Origin: Enterobacter sp. EA-1
GTDB taxonomy: Bacteria > Pseudomonadota > Gammaproteobacteria > Enterobacterales > Enterobacteriaceae
Direction: 5' to 3'
Assembly (NCBI GenBank): GCA_002886105.1
Contig: CP025776.1
Span: 2,294,001-2,358,000, forward strand
Length of the DNA stretch: 64,000 nucleotides
The position numbers and the translations under genes were made by a program. The stretch's first letter is position 1, and each line of letters begins with the position of its first letter. The notes beneath the pieces were generated by a model. That model saw only the letters and a program-made list of their open reading frames with translations, was not told the origin of the DNA and searched no databases. Shown here piece after piece: positions 47,397 through 58,864 of the stretch.

Positions 47397-47529
47397 GCAA
47401 TCGCATCTCACTTTGCAGATAGCTTTACCTGTCGGTTAAAACGAGTGGTACTATCGCCGCAGATTATGCGTATTAATCCTAATTAGCTGCAACCGCGTCC
47501 TTTTCAGACCCTCGGTCGTTGGGGTGGTG

Positions 47530-47598
47530 CTGATATACTCAGACGCGAGTTAATTCATGAACATGTTCAAAGCATGAACAGTCCGAGGGAGATTTTCA
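47530..47598 (+). promoter_or_regulatory. galU promoter and palindrome
   Basis: TGATATACT at 47531-47539 resembles an extended -10 element. Downstream are a 12-bp palindrome TGAACATGTTCA (47558-47569) and direct repeats CATGAACA (47556 and 47573) in the presumed 5' leader of galU. Confidence 0.45.
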
Positions 47599-48504
47599 AT
47601 GGCTGCAATAAATTCGAAAGTGACTAAAGCAGTAATCCCGGTAGCGGGGTTGGGAACCCGGGGATGTTACCAGCGACCAAGGCAATTCCTAAAGAGATGT
47701 TGCCGCTGGTTGATAAACATTAATTCAGTACGTGGTCAATGAATGTATTGCTGCGGGTATTACTGAAATCGTTCTGGTCACCCATTCATCCAAAAACTCT
47801 ATCGAAAACCATTTCGATACCAGCTTCGAGCTTGAGGCGATGCTGGAAAAACGTCAAACGTCAGTTGCTGGAAGAGGTGCAGTCTGGTGCCCACCGCACG
47901 TTACTATTATGCAGGTTCGTCAGGGGGCTGGCAAAAGGCCTCGGCCATGCCGTACTGTGCACACCCTGTCGTCGGTAATGAGCCTGTCGCCGTTATCCTG
48001 CCGGACGTTATTCTTGATGAGTTCGAATCCGATCTTTCCCGTGATAATCTGGCTGAAATGATTAAGCGCTTTGACGAAACCGGCGCCAGCCAGATCATGG
48101 TTGAGCCTGTTGATGACGTAACGGCGTACGGTGTTGTTGACTGCAAAGGCGCGACGCTGAATCCGGTGACAGCGTGCCGATGGTTGGTGTCGTAGAGAAA
48201 CCAAAAGCGAATGTTGCCCCGTCTAACCTCGCAGTGGTTGGGCGTTATGTCCTGAGCGCTGAGATTTGGCCACTGCTGGCGAAAACCCCTCCGGGAGCAG
48301 GCGATGAAATTCAGCTGACGGATGCTATCGATATGCTGATCGAAAAGGAAACGGTTGAAGCCTATCATATGAAAGGCAAAAGCCATGACTGCGGTAATAA
48401 ACTCGGTTACATGCGCATTTGTAGAATACGGTATTCGTCACAATACACTGGGCGCAGAATTTAAAGCCCGGCTGGAAGATACCGTAGGGGCAGGGAAAGC
48501 ATAA
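47599..48504 (+). CDS. galU: UTP-glucose-1-phosphate uridylyltransferase
   Basis: Makes UDP-glucose for LPS, trehalose, capsule and galactose metabolism; about 300 residues. [20 protein letters not shown] with the nucleotidyltransferase G-x-G-T-R-x-LP-x-T-K signature (break at 47663), [76 protein letters not shown]. Breaks: 47663, 47720, 47856, 47930, 48170, 48418. Followed by a strong terminator. Confidence 0.97.
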
Positions 48505-48526
48505 TCCGCTTCCCCGCGTCGGAATT

Positions 48527-48572
48527 AAGCCGGAGAGAATAGCGTGCTGCGCTGATTATCTCCGGCTTTTTT
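48527..48572 (+). terminator. Terminator of galU
   Basis: Ten-base stem AAGCCGGAGA / TCTCCGGCTT with a 22-base loop and a following T-run. Confidence 0.88.
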
Positions 48573-48735
48573 ATTCTGACTGTTTCCGAACGAAGAAGAA
48601 CGCGGCACTGCGGAGAAACAAACGGCACAAAACAATAAAAAGTGGCGCAGAGTTTAAACAATAAGCGTCTGGTGACGGATTGGTATGAAGCTCAGCATTA
48701 TATTATGAAGAAATTGTGGAGATATGGCGGATGTC

Positions 48736-48764
48736 AAAAAAACCCGCCAGCGGCGGGTTTTCTG
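48736..48764 (-). terminator. Terminator of hns
   Basis: AACCCGCC / GGCGGGTT stem (48741-48759, loop AGC) with an A-run on the left (U-run in the minus-strand transcript) just after the hns stop. Confidence 0.88.
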
Positions 48765-48777
48765 AAACCTGATGAAA

Positions 48778-49186
48778 TTAGCAAGCAGGAAATCTTCCAG
48801 TTTCTTGCCTTGTTCATCCATTGCTTTTTTGATAACAGCCGGAGTACGGCCCTGACCAGTCCAGTTTTGGATTCGCCGTTTTCATCAATGTAAGCATATT
48901 TAGCCGGACGTGCAGCGCGTTTTGCTTTTGTCCCGGTTTTCGCTGCAGCCATGCTGTTCAGCAGTTCTGTCGGGTCAATACCATCAGCAATCAGCATATC
49001 GCGATATTGCTGCAGTTTACGGGTACGCTCTTCAACTTCAGCTGCAGCAGCGCTTTCTTCCTCACGGCGCTCATTTACCACAACTTCTAATTTTTCCAGC
49101 ATTTCTTCGAGCGTTTCCAGAGTGCATTCTCTTGCCTGCGCACGAAGAGTACGGATGTTGTTCAGAATTTTAAGTGCTTCGCTCAT
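48778..49186 (-). CDS. hns: Nucleoid-associated protein H-NS
   Basis: Global silencer of AT-rich DNA, about 136 residues. [20 protein letters not shown] then the oligomerisation coiled coil ([20 protein letters not shown]); linker [23 protein letters not shown]-binding hook [20 protein letters not shown], readable only after restoring a lost base at 48872 (SKTWTGQ: CCTGG read as CTGG). The natural end is near LEDFLLA with a TAA at 48778-48780 after another one-base slip. Divergent from tdk. Confidence 0.97.
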
Positions 49187-49730
49187 TGTAGTAATCTCAA
49201 ACTTATATTGGGGTGGTTTGTTGCTAATAATAGAGCGTTAATTTGACCAGTGCAATAGCTGTGAATGTAAGGAATTCAAAAATTGCTCTTTATTTTGTCG
49301 TGTTATAAATATCGCTAACTTAAATTTTACTTGAAGAAACGCACAAAAAGCACTTATACCATCCGTAAACACTGATGTTGTCGTTGCGCCTCTGGTGGTT
49401 TTTGTGATTAATCTGGAGTGGGTTATAGTCATAATGGATAAATAACGACCTCGTTAATTCCGTATAGCTAATGTGCTCACATGCTTAAAATATTAATAAT
49501 TTCTGGATCATAAGGTCGGAAACACTGGATTTTAAAATCATTTGTAAGATCATGAATTTGTAGACCTGTTTCTTTGGCAGTAACAATCGCATTGATTAAC
49601 AATTGCTATATCTGTAAGCAAAGAAAAGAGCAGGGGTTACCTTAGACGCGCAGTGGCTCCCGGTTTGTCAGATAAAATATGGTACAATCGCCAACAGTAA
49701 TATCACACTTTGATTGGGGTTTTGCGCGCA
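49187..49730. promoter_or_regulatory. hns-tdk divergent intergenic region
   Basis: A 544-bp AT-rich stretch, typical of the autoregulated hns promoter region where H-NS itself binds. Contains both divergent promoters. A TGG-TACAAT extended -10-like element sits at 49680-49688 before tdk. No additional gene is supported. Confidence 0.55.
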
Positions 49731-50345
49731 ATGGCACAACTTTATTTCTACTATTCAGCGATGAATGCGGGAAATCTACGGCTTTACTACAGTCCTCTTA
49801 CAATTACCGAGGAAAGAGGTATGCGTACAGTGGTCTACACGGCAGAAATTGACGATCGTTTTGGTTCGGGAAAGGTGAGTTCGCGTATTGGATTATCCTC
49901 ACCCGCCCGTTTGTTTAATCCACAATCATCGTTGTTTGAGGAAATTAAAGCCGAGCACGAACGCGAAGCGGTACATTGTGTACTGATTGATGAATGTCAG
50001 TTCCTTTCACGGGAACAGGTATACGCGCTTTCAGAAGTTGTCGATCAACTGGATATTCCGGTGCTCTGTTATGGTTTACGCACCGATTTTCGCGGCGAGT
50101 TGTTTGTCGGCAGCCAGTATTTACTCGCATGGTCAGATAAGCTGGTAGAGCTGAAAACAATCTGCTTCTGTGGACGTAAGGCCAGTATGGTGCTGCGTCT
50201 GGATCAAACAGGGCGGCCTTACAATGAAGGCGAGCAGGTGGTTATTGGTGGCAATGAGCGCTATGTTTCCGTGTGCCGCAAACACTATAAAGAAGCGTTG
50301 GTAGAGGGCTCTCTGACCGCAATTCAGGCGCGAGGACGGAAGTAA
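49731..50345 (+). CDS. tdk: Thymidine kinase
   Basis: Zinc-containing thymidine/deoxyuridine kinase, 205 residues. [14 protein letters not shown] start; [40 protein letters not shown]; zinc Cys pair in ICFCGRKA and CRKHY. The apparent ORF is full length, but residues 15-28 ([14 protein letters not shown]) are a frame-shifted version of the P-loop [15 protein letters not shown]: one A lost near 49776 and one base gained at 49839 (CCAGG read as CCGAGG). The ATP-binding loop is therefore probably intact in the organism. Confidence 0.97.
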   Translation: MAQLYFYYSAMNAGNLRLYYSPLTITEERGMRTVVYTAEIDDRFGSGKVSSRIGLSSPARLFNPQSSLFEEIKAEHEREAVHCVLIDECQFLSREQVYALSEVVDQLDIPVLCYGLRTDFRGELFVGSQYLLAWSDKLVELKTICFCGRKASMVLRLDQTGRPYNEGEQVVIGGNERYVSVCRKHYKEALVEGSLTAIQARGRK

Positions 50346-50541
50346 GGGCGACACCCGCTATATGCTGCGCCAGTGCTCTTTGTGCTGGGTTTGAGGCATG
50401 AATGACGTAGGTGCTGGCCAGACGTAATAACATCATCGCAACAGATCTCTTTATGCTCAGTTGGCTTTGTATGCTGTAAACGCGACAGCGCCAAAACCTG
50501 TCGCAGATCTGTGCATTATCAGGCTGGTGTAAGATAGCAAT

Positions 50542-50569
50542 AAAAAACCCGCCATCAGGCGGGTTTTTT
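50542..50569. terminator. Bidirectional terminator between tdk and adhE
   Basis: AAAAAACCCGCC / GGCGGGTTTTTT stem with loop ATCA, between convergent genes. Confidence 0.92.
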
Positions 50570-50577
50570 GTCAGACT

Positions 50578-50630
50578 AAGCCATTAAGCCATTAAGCCAT
50601 TGCCATTAAGCCATTAAGCCATTAAGCCAT
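50578..50630 (-). repeat. 8-bp tandem repeat at the adhE 3' end
   Basis: CCATTAAG repeated at 50581, 50589, 50603, 50611 and 50619, with a 6-base interruption (CCATTG) at 50597 and a final CCAT at 50627. On the minus strand each unit reads ATGGCTTA, so the first unit encodes the last Met-Ala-stop of adhE and the rest lie in the 3' untranslated region. Confidence 0.85.
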
Positions 50631-53300
50631 TTTTTTGGCTTTCTTGTCCGCTTTGCCGGGGTCTCTGCTTTAGCTGCAGCGGGTTCACCTTCATTGAACT
50701 CACGGCCGTAGAACGTATCCAGCAGGATTTGTTTCCAGCTCGGAGATCAGCGGGTAACGCGGGTTGGCACCGGTACACTGGTCATCAAATGCATCTTCAG
50801 ACAGTTTGTCCACGTTGGCCGAGGAAGTCTGCTTCCTGAACGCCCGCTTCGCGAATGGATTTCGGAATGCCCAGTTCAGCTTTGATGCTTTCCAGCCAGT
50901 CAGCAGTTTCTCAATCTTCGCAGCGGTACGGTCACCGGCAGCAGTCAGACCCAGATGGTCAGCAATTTCGGCGTAGCGACGGCGAGCCTGCGGACGGTCG
51001 TACTGGCTGAATGCTGTCTGTTTAGTCGGGTTATCGTTCGCGTTATAACGAATAACGTTACAAATCAGCAGGGCGTTAGCCAAAGCCGTGCGGAATGTGG
51101 AACTGAGAACCCAGTTTGTGCGCCATAGAGTGACACACCCCGAGGAAGGCGTTAGCAAACGCGATACCTGCGATGGTTGCAGCACTATGAACACGTTCAC
51201 GAGCAACCGGGTTTTAGACCCTTCGTTGTAAGAAGCCGGCAGGTTTTCTTTCAACAGTTTCAGCGCTTGCAGCGCCCCGGCCATCAGAGAACTCAGAAGC
51301 CAGTACGGACACGTAAGCTTCCAGGCGTGGGTTACTGCATCCAGACCACCGAACGCACACAGTGATTTCGGCATATCCATCACCGGTTGGCATCAACGAT
51401 GGCCATATCCGGGGTCAGGGCATAGTCCGCCAGCGGGTATTTCTGGCCAGTTGCATCGTCAGTTACCACAGCAAACGGTGTAACTTCAGAACCGGTACCG
51501 GAAGTGGTAGTGATAGCGATCATTTTCGCTTTCACGCCCATTTTCGGGAACTTGTAGATACGTTTACGGATGTCCATAAAGCGCAGCGCCAGCTCTTCGA
51601 AATGGGTTTCCGGGTGTTCGTACATTACCCACATGATTTTGGCAGCGTCCATCGGGGGAACCGCCGCCCAGCGCGATGATCACGTCCGGTTTGAAGGAGT
51701 TCGCCAGCTCAGCGCCTTTGCGTACGATAGTCAGCGTCGGGTCAGCTTCAACTTCGAAGAACACTTCAGTTTCTACGCCAGCCGCTTTCAGAACAGAGGT
51801 GATCTGGTCCGCATAACCGTTGTTAAACAGGAAACGGTCGGTCACGATAAGTGCGCGTTTGTGACCATCAGTAATCACTTCATCCAGCGCGATTGGCAGT
51901 GAGCCACGGCGGAAGTAGATAGATTTCGGAAGTTTGTGCCACAACATGTTTTCAGCTCGCTTAGCAACGGTTTTCTTGTTGATCAGGTGTTTCGGACCAA
52001 CGTTTTCAGAGATGGAGTTACCACCCCGCAGGAACCACAACCCAGAGTCAGGGAAGGCGCGAGTTTGAAGTTATACAGGTCACCGATACCACCCTGAGAA
52101 GCCGGGGTGTTAATCAGGATACGTGCGGTTTTCATTTTCTGACCGAAATGTGCAACGCGTTCCGGCTGGTTATCCCCGGGTCGGTGTACAGACAGGATGT
52201 ATGACCGATACCGCCCATTGCGACCAGTTTCTCCGCTTTTTCTACCGCGTCTTCGAAATCTTTCGCGCGATACATTGCCAGCGTCGGAGAGAGTTTTTCG
52301 TGAGCGAAAGGCTCGCTTTCGTCAACGACCTTCACTTCACCAATCAGGATCTTGGTCGTTGTCGGAACGGTGAAACCGGCAAGTTCAGCAATTTTATACG
52401 CCGGTTGGCCGACGATGGCCGCGTTGAGCGCGCCATTTTTCAGAATGATATCCTGAACCGCTTTCAGCTCTTTACCTTGCAGCAGGTAGCCGCCATGGCT
52501 GGCGAAACGTTCGCGAACAGCATCATAAACGGAGTCAACAACAACGACAGACTGTTCAGGAAGCACAGATAACGCCGTTATCGAAGGTTTTGGACATCAG
52601 AACAGAAGCCACGGCGCGTTTGATATCAGCCGTTTCATCAATCACAACCGGAGTGTTGCCTGCGCCCACGCCGATAGCCGGTTTACCGGAGCTGTATGCT
52701 GCTTTCACCATACCCGGGCCGCCAGTGGCCAGAATCAGGTTGATGTCAGGGTGATGCATCAGCGCGTTAGACAGTTCAACAGAAGGCTGATCAATCCAGC
52801 CGATCAGGTCTTTCGGCGCGCCTGCAGCGATAGCCGCTTGCAGTACGATATCCGCCGCTTTATTGGTCGCATCTTTAGCACGCGGATGCGGGGAGAAAAT
52901 GATGGCGTTGCGGGTCTTCAGGCTAATCCAGTGATTTGAAGATAGCAGTAGACGTTGGGTTAGTGGTCGGGACGATACCGCAAATAATGCCGATAGGTTC
53001 AGCAATGGTGATGGTGCCGAAAGTGTCATCTTCAGACAGCACGCCACAGGTTTTCTCGTCTTTATAGGCGTTGTAGATATACTCAGAAGCAAAGTGGTTT
53101 TAATCACTTTATCTTCGACGATACCCATACCGGATTCGGCAACGGCCATTTTAGCTGAGGGGGGATTCGAGCATCTGCGGCAGCCAGGCGGCACGGAAGA
53201 TTTTATCTACTTGCTCTTGAGTAAAGTTGGCATATTCACGCTGGGCTTTCTTCACGCGTTCAACGAGTGCGTTAAGTTCAGCGACATTAGTAACAGCCAT
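50622..53300 (-). CDS. adhE: Bifunctional acetaldehyde-CoA/alcohol dehydrogenase
   Basis: Spirosome-forming fermentative enzyme of about 891 residues converting acetyl-CoA to ethanol. The ALDH domain carries SVEL-type and FDNGVICASEQSVVVVDSVY with catalytic Cys246; the iron ADH domain has ALGGGSPMDAAKIMWV, the GTGSEVTPFAVVTD loop and metal-binding His residues (LDAVTHAMEAY, HSMAHKLGSQFHIPHG). The C-terminus is Lys-rich, ending AKKMA at the tandem repeat. Breaks are numerous: 50660, 50735, 50822, 50908, 51085, 51145, 51212, 51295, 51324, 51386, 51655, 52030, 52180, 52558, 52930, 53092, 53160. Confidence 0.97.
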
Positions 53301-53769
53301 AATGCTCTCCTGATAATGTTAAACTCTTTTAGTAAACCAGCTGTCCAATACGAGAGTATAGACAGACCGGCTGCAGGTTGCGTAAATTACAGAAAAACAG
53401 ATACTTAACGCCTAACCACATGCCACTGATTTACTGAAAGAGCCTCAACGCAATAGCGCTTTTTTTACTTTCTTTAGGTGACACCCAGACTACCCGGTTT
53501 TAGGTAGTATTAGCGTGATCTACGTCAAATTTCGGTGACGCTGACACCTTTCAGCAAGGTCGTTTTGGGCGTTTGTATCAAATGTTAATGGCATCTGACT
53601 GAGCGCTCTCTAAGATTATCACAATTCCCACAACTGAATAACATGTTGTATTGCCGTTGATTTCGACAGAAATCCTGATGAATGTAATAAAGAAAACGCG
53701 TATCTTCGGCATGGATTATTCTGTCACCCCTTTCTCTCACTGGAGTCTGGCGACGTTGCGGAGCGTACT
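53301..53769. promoter_or_regulatory. adhE-ychE divergent intergenic region
   Basis: A 469-bp region upstream of both adhE (minus) and ychE (plus). Expected to hold the long adhE 5' leader and its redox-responsive promoter; GGAGAGC precedes the adhE ATG. I could not assign specific operator sites and see no further gene. Confidence 0.5.
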
Positions 53770-54411
53770 GTGATTCATACATTGTTTGATTTTACGACCT
53801 GTTTTAAGTTTTTATCGGTTTGTTCGCGCTGGTTAACCCGGTGGGCATCATCCCTGTCTTCATTAGTATGACCAGTTATCAAACGGCAGGGGCGCGAAAT
53901 AAAACCAACCTCACGGCCAACCTGTCTGTTGCCATTATCCTGTGGACATCGTTATTTCTCGGCGATGCCATTCTTCAGATCTTCGGTATCTCTATCGATT
54001 CCTTCCGCATCGCCGGGGCATTCTGGTCGTGACGATTGCGATGTCGATGATCAGCGGCAAATTGGGTGAGGATAAACAGAACAAACAGGAACAATCAGAA
54101 ACCGCTATCCGCGAAAGCATCGGCGTGGTGCCGTTAGCACTGCCGCTCATGGCGGGACCCGGCGCCATCAGTTCGACGATCGTGGGGCACGCTATCACAG
54201 CGTGGAATATCTGCTGGGTTTCTCTGTGGCCATTGCATTATTCGCGCTGTGCTCATGGGGCCTTTTCCGTATGGCCCCGTGGCTGGTGCGTTTACTCGGG
54301 CAAACAGGCATTAACGTGATTACGCGTATTATGGGTTTACTGCTTATGGCGCTGGGAATTGAGTTTATCGTTGGCGGTATTAAATCAATTTTCCCCGGAC
54401 TGCTGAACTGA
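53770..54411 (+). CDS. ychE: MarC/YchE-family inner-membrane protein
   Basis: Six-helix membrane protein of about 215 residues. GTG start at 53770 (VIHTLFDF), then FIGLFALVNPVGIIPVFISM, NKTNLTANLSVAIIL, FGISIDSFRIAGGILVVTIA, SIGVVPLALPLMAGPGAISS, MAPWLVRLLGQTGINVITRI, ending GGIKSIFPGLLN. Breaks: 53815, 54023, 54192. MarC family, function unknown. Confidence 0.94.
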
Positions 54412-55242
54412 TTCACCTCCTTTATTTACTCAATGATTAATCGCTATGTATTATTTTATATATCGCATTAATTAAGTCGGGCTTAACCGGCTGTGAAGGA
54501 AAACGCAAAATCAGTAAAACATATGATGAATACGCAAAACGGCGGTAAGTATAATAAATTGCGCTAATCAGAAAAATGATTGATTATCAACGGGGTATAA
54601 GTTTTATGAATCCGACTTGTGCAGATTGTGTGCAAATGCGTCTGTTATTTCCCTCATCATACTATTGGGCTTGCCGTGACATAATTGAAATGATATTAGT
54701 ACTTTCAATCTTATCGCAGATGAATGTGCTAAAAGTGGTCAGTTGTTGATTTTTGTGCAAAAAACCACGTCATCTGCCAAAATGCATTACATGGTCGTGA
54801 TGCGCATTTATCTGATTGATAATCATAGATAAAAAATTCTCAGGAGACTGTTCAGACACGTCTTCGCGGCTAACGCTTTGCCGCAAAAGAGAAATGGTTA
54901 ACAAATTTGCAAATTGTATTGGCGGCAGCGGAAGGCATTTGATATTTTCCGCCCATTCTCTTTATGAGCCTTATAATTCGCAGAATAAACAGATTAGATG
55001 AGAATCGTTTTCATATATGACGTTTCTCTCTGGCATTAAGACGCGCCTCGACAGGGGAGGCGGGTGAAAGAATCGACGTAAGGTTGCCGTTTGAGCGATC
55101 CGTAATAAAAAGTCGGTGATAGCAGCAGTAAAAAAGCAGATGTCTGATAGCGCCAAAAGCTCCTGCGCTCATCAGGCCCCCGACAGGGGGACAACAGGCT
55201 GGCGTCAACGTCAGTAATTATAATGAGTGGAGTATCAACACA
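54412..55242 (+). other. Long intergenic region and oppA leader
   Basis: An 831-bp non-coding stretch. The left two thirds are AT-rich with no supported gene. Near oppA two hairpins share a GACA-containing loop: CGCCTC/GAGGCG at 55044-55062 and CCCCC/GGGGG at 55177-55190. The bases before the oppA ATG (ATCAACACA) resemble the CA-rich site by which the sRNA GcvB represses oppA in enterics. Confidence 0.55.
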
Positions 55243-56870
55243 ATGTCCATCATCACAAAAAAAGTCTGGTAGCAGCGGGAATTCTGACTGCGCTAATTAC
55301 CGGTAACGCAGCAATGGCTGCTGACGTTCCGGCAGGTGTTCAGCTGGCGGAGAAGCAAACGCTGGTCCGTAACAACGGTTCTGAAGTGCAATCTCTGGAT
55401 CCGCATAAAATTGAAGGTGCCGGAATCCAACATCAACCGCGACCTGTTTGAAGGTCTGCTGATTTCCGATGTTGAAGGCCACCCGACCGCAGGTGTTGCG
55501 GAGAAGTGGGACAACAAAGATTTTAAAGTCTGGACCTTCCATCTGCGTAAAGACGCGAAATGGTCCGATGGTTCGCCGGTAACGGCGCAAGACTTCGTTT
55601 ATAGCTGGCAGCGTCACAGCGGATCCGAAAACCGCGTCTCCGTATGCAAGCTATCTGCAATACGGTCATATCGCGAATATCGATGACATCATCGCCGGTA
55701 AAAAACCGATTACCGATCTGGGTGTCAAAGCCATCGATGACAACACCTTCGAAGTGACCCTGAGTGAACCGGTTCCGTATTTCTACAAACTGCTGGTTCA
55801 CCCCTCCGTTTCTGCTGTGCCTAAAGCCACCATTGAGAAATTCGGTGAAAATGGACGCAGCCAGCAAACATCGTGACCAACGGTGCGTATAAACTGAAAG
55901 ACTGGGTGGTCAACGAGCGCATTGTTCTTGAGCGCAACACCAACTATTGGGATAACAAAAAACCGTTATCGATCAGGTTACTTACCTGCCAATCTCTTCT
56001 GAAGTGACAGACGTTAACCGCTACCGCAGCGGTGAAATCGACATGACCTATAACAACATGCCGATTGAACTGTTCCAGAAGCTGAAAAAAGAGATTCCTA
56101 AAGAAGTACACGTCGATCCGTACCTGTGTACTTACTACTATGAAATCAACAACCAGAAAGCCCCGTTCACTGACGTTCGCGTACGTACCGCGCTGGAAAC
56201 TGGCGCTGGATCGCGACATCATCGTCAACAAAGTGAAAAACCGGGGGCGACCTGCCGGCATACAGCTACACCCCGCCGTACACCGATGGTGCAAAACTGA
56301 CTGAACCGGCATGGTTCAAAATGACGCAGGAACAACGTAACGCCGAAGCGAAAAAACTGCTGGCGGAAGCCGGTTACACGGCTGACAAACCGTTGTCATT
56401 CAGCCTGCTGTACAACACATCTGACCTGCATAAAAACTGGCCATTGCTGTTGCTTCCATCTGGAAGAAAAAACCTCGGCGCAGACGTTAAGCTGGAAAAC
56501 CGAGTGGAAAACCTTCCTCGACACCCGTCATCAGGGCACCTTTGATGTTGCGCGTGCCGGCTGGTGTGCGGACTACAACGAACCGACTTCCTTCCTGAAC
56601 ACCATGCTGTCCGACAGCTCCAACAACACCGCGCACTATAAGAGCCCGGCGTTCGATAAGCTGATTGGCGATACGCTGAAAGTGACCGAAGAATCTCAGC
56701 GCGCAGATCTCTACGCCAAAGCGGAACAGCAACTGGACAAAGACTCGGCGATTGTTCCGGTTTACTACTATGTTAACGCCCGTCTGGTGAAACCGTGGGT
56801 TGGTGGTTACACCGGTAAAGACCCGATGGATAATATCTACGTTAAAAACTTGTATATTATCAAGCATTAA
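55243..56870 (+). CDS. oppA: Oligopeptide ABC transporter periplasmic binding protein
   Basis: Periplasmic receptor for 2-5-residue peptides, about 543 residues. Signal peptide MSIITKKSLVAAGILTALIT with cleavage after AMA; mature protein ADVPAGVQLAEKQTLVRNNG; FEGLLISDVEGHPTAGVAEK; FVYSWQRSVDP; ILVNxxYKLKDWVVNERIVL; VHVDPYLCTYYYEINNQKAP; FDVARAGWCADYNEPTSFLN; ends NLYIIKH. Breaks: 55262, 55422, 55614, 55630, 55850, 55968, 56200, 56247 (NQGD: CCAGGG), 56443, 56503 (NQEWKT: CCAGG). Confidence 0.97.
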
Positions 56871-57005
56871 TGGCAATGAGTGGGGCAGGGAAACCTGTCC
56901 CACAGTGTCTTATTTTCATCGCAACAGAATACACATCATTCCCGGGCGGCTTTATGGTCGTCTGCAAGAGAATGTGTAAAAGGCACAGGCCAGAAGGTAC
57001 GGGCA

Positions 57006-57932
57006 ATGTTGAAATTTATCCTACGTCGCTGTCTTGGAAGCGATTCCAACACTTTTATTCTTATCACTATTTCGTTTTTCATGATGCGCCTTGCACCGGG
57101 GGAGTCCTTTTACCGGTGAGCGTGCGCTGTCGCCAGAAGTGATGGCGAATATCGAAGCGAAATACCATTTAAACGATCCAATTCTGACGCAATATTTCCA
57201 GTTACCTGGAAACAGCTCGCGCATTTCGATTTCGGACCGTCCTTTAAATACAAAGATTACACGGTCAACGATCTGGTCGCGGCGAGTTTCCCGGTTTCCG
57301 CAAAACTGGGCGCGGCAGCCTTCTTGCTGGCCGTGGTGTTCGGTGTGACGGCGGGGGTTATCGCCGCACTGAACCAGAACACCCGATGGGACTATTCGGT
57401 CATGGGGCTGGCGATGACTGGCGTTGTGATCCCGAGTTTCGTGGTTGCCCCATTACTGGTGATGATCTTCGCCATTATGCTGAAGTGGCTGCCTGCGGGG
57501 GGGCTGGAACGGCGGGGCGCTGAAATTCATGATCCTGCCAATGGTGGCATTATCGTTGGCCTACATCGCCAGTATCGCCCGTATCACACGTGGTTCGATG
57601 ATTGAGGTACTACACTCAAACTTTATCCGTACTGCCCGCGCGAAAGGTCTGCCGATGCGGCGGATTATTTTCCGCCATGCGCTCAAACCTGCGCTGTTAC
57701 CGGTGCTGTCCTATATGGGGCCTGCGTTTGTTGGCATTATCACCGGTTCCATGGTGATTGGGAAACCATCTATGGTTTGCCGGGTATTGGTCAGCTGTTT
57801 GTCAACGGTGCGTTGAACCGTGACTACTCTCTGGTGCTGAGCCTGACCATTCTGGTAGGTACGCTGACGATTATGTTTAACGCGATTGTTGACGTGCTGT
57901 ATGCCGTTATCGATCCGAAGATCCGTTATTAA
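57006..57932 (+). CDS. oppB: Oligopeptide ABC transporter permease OppB
   Basis: Inner-membrane permease, about 306 residues, six helices. MLKFILRRCL start, TLFILITISFFMMRLAPGSP, PEVMANIEAKYHLNDPILTQ, ALSLAYIASIARITRGSMIE; the EAA-type loop RTARAKGLPMRRIIFRHALK contacts the ATPases; NGALNRDYSLVLSLTILVGT near the end. Breaks: 57034, 57103, 57213, 57503, 57763. Lies 135 bp after oppA; the gap probably reduces permease expression relative to OppA. Confidence 0.96.
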
Positions 57933-57946
57933 CACTGGAGTACGCC

Positions 57947-58853
57947 ATGATGTTAAGTAAGAAAAACAGCGAGGCGCTGGAAAACTTCAGTGAAAAACTG
58001 GAAGTCGAAGGTCGAAGCCTGTGGCAGGATGCCCGCCGTCGTTTTATGCATAACCGCGCCGCGGTTGCCAGCCCTGGGGGTACTGCTGCTGATAGCGTTG
58101 TTCGTAACGCTGGCACCGATGCTATCGCAGTTCACCTACTTCGATACCGACTGGGGCATGATGTCCAGCAAGCCGGATATGGAGTCAGGCCACTATTTTG
58201 GGACGGACTCATCCGGTCGCGACCTGCTGGTGCGCGTGGCCATTGGCGGGCGCATTTCGCTGATGGTGGGGATCGCCGCAGCTTTGGTTGCGGTGATTGT
58301 CGGGACGCTGTATGGCTCGCTGTCAGGTTATCTGGGCGGCAAAACCGACTCCGTAATGATGCGTCTGTTGGAGATCCTCAACTCCTTCCCCTTTATGTTC
58401 TTTGTGATCCTGCTGGTGACCTTCTTTGGGCAAAATATTCTGCTCATTTTCGTCGCCATCGGTATGGTTTCTGGCTGGATATGGCGCGTATCGTGCGCGG
58501 GCAAACGCTCAGCCTGAAGCGTAAAGAGTTTATCGAAGCGGCGCAGGTGGGTGGGGTTTCAACGGCGAACATCGTCATTCGGCATATCGTGCCGAACGTG
58601 CTGGGAGTGGTAGTGGTCTATGCATCGCTGCTGGTTCCCAGCATGATCCTCTTTGAATCTTTCCTCAGCTTCCTCGGTCTGGGGACCCGAGCCGCTGAGC
58701 AGTTGGGGGGGCGTTGTTAAGCGATGGTGCCAACTCGATGGAAGTCTCCCCGTGGTTACTGTTATTCCCGGCGGCGTTCTGGTCGTCACCCTGTTTTGTT
58801 TTAACTTTATCGGCGATGGTTTGCGTGATGCCCTCGACCCGAAAGATCGTTAA
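57947..58853 (+). CDS. oppC: Oligopeptide ABC transporter permease OppC
   Basis: Second permease, about 302 residues. MMLSKKNSEALENFSEKLEV, EGRSLWQDARRRFMHNRAAV, ESGHYFGTDSSGRDLLVRVA, GGRISLMVGIAAALVAVIVG, LLEILNSFPFMFFVILLVTF; EAA loop LSLKRKEFIEAAQVGGVSTA; ends FIGDGLRDALDPKDR. Breaks at 58072, 58466, 58688, 58708, 58785; four of these fall at required CCWGG. Starts 14 bp after oppB. Confidence 0.96.
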
Positions 58854-58864
58854 GGAGCGCTGTC

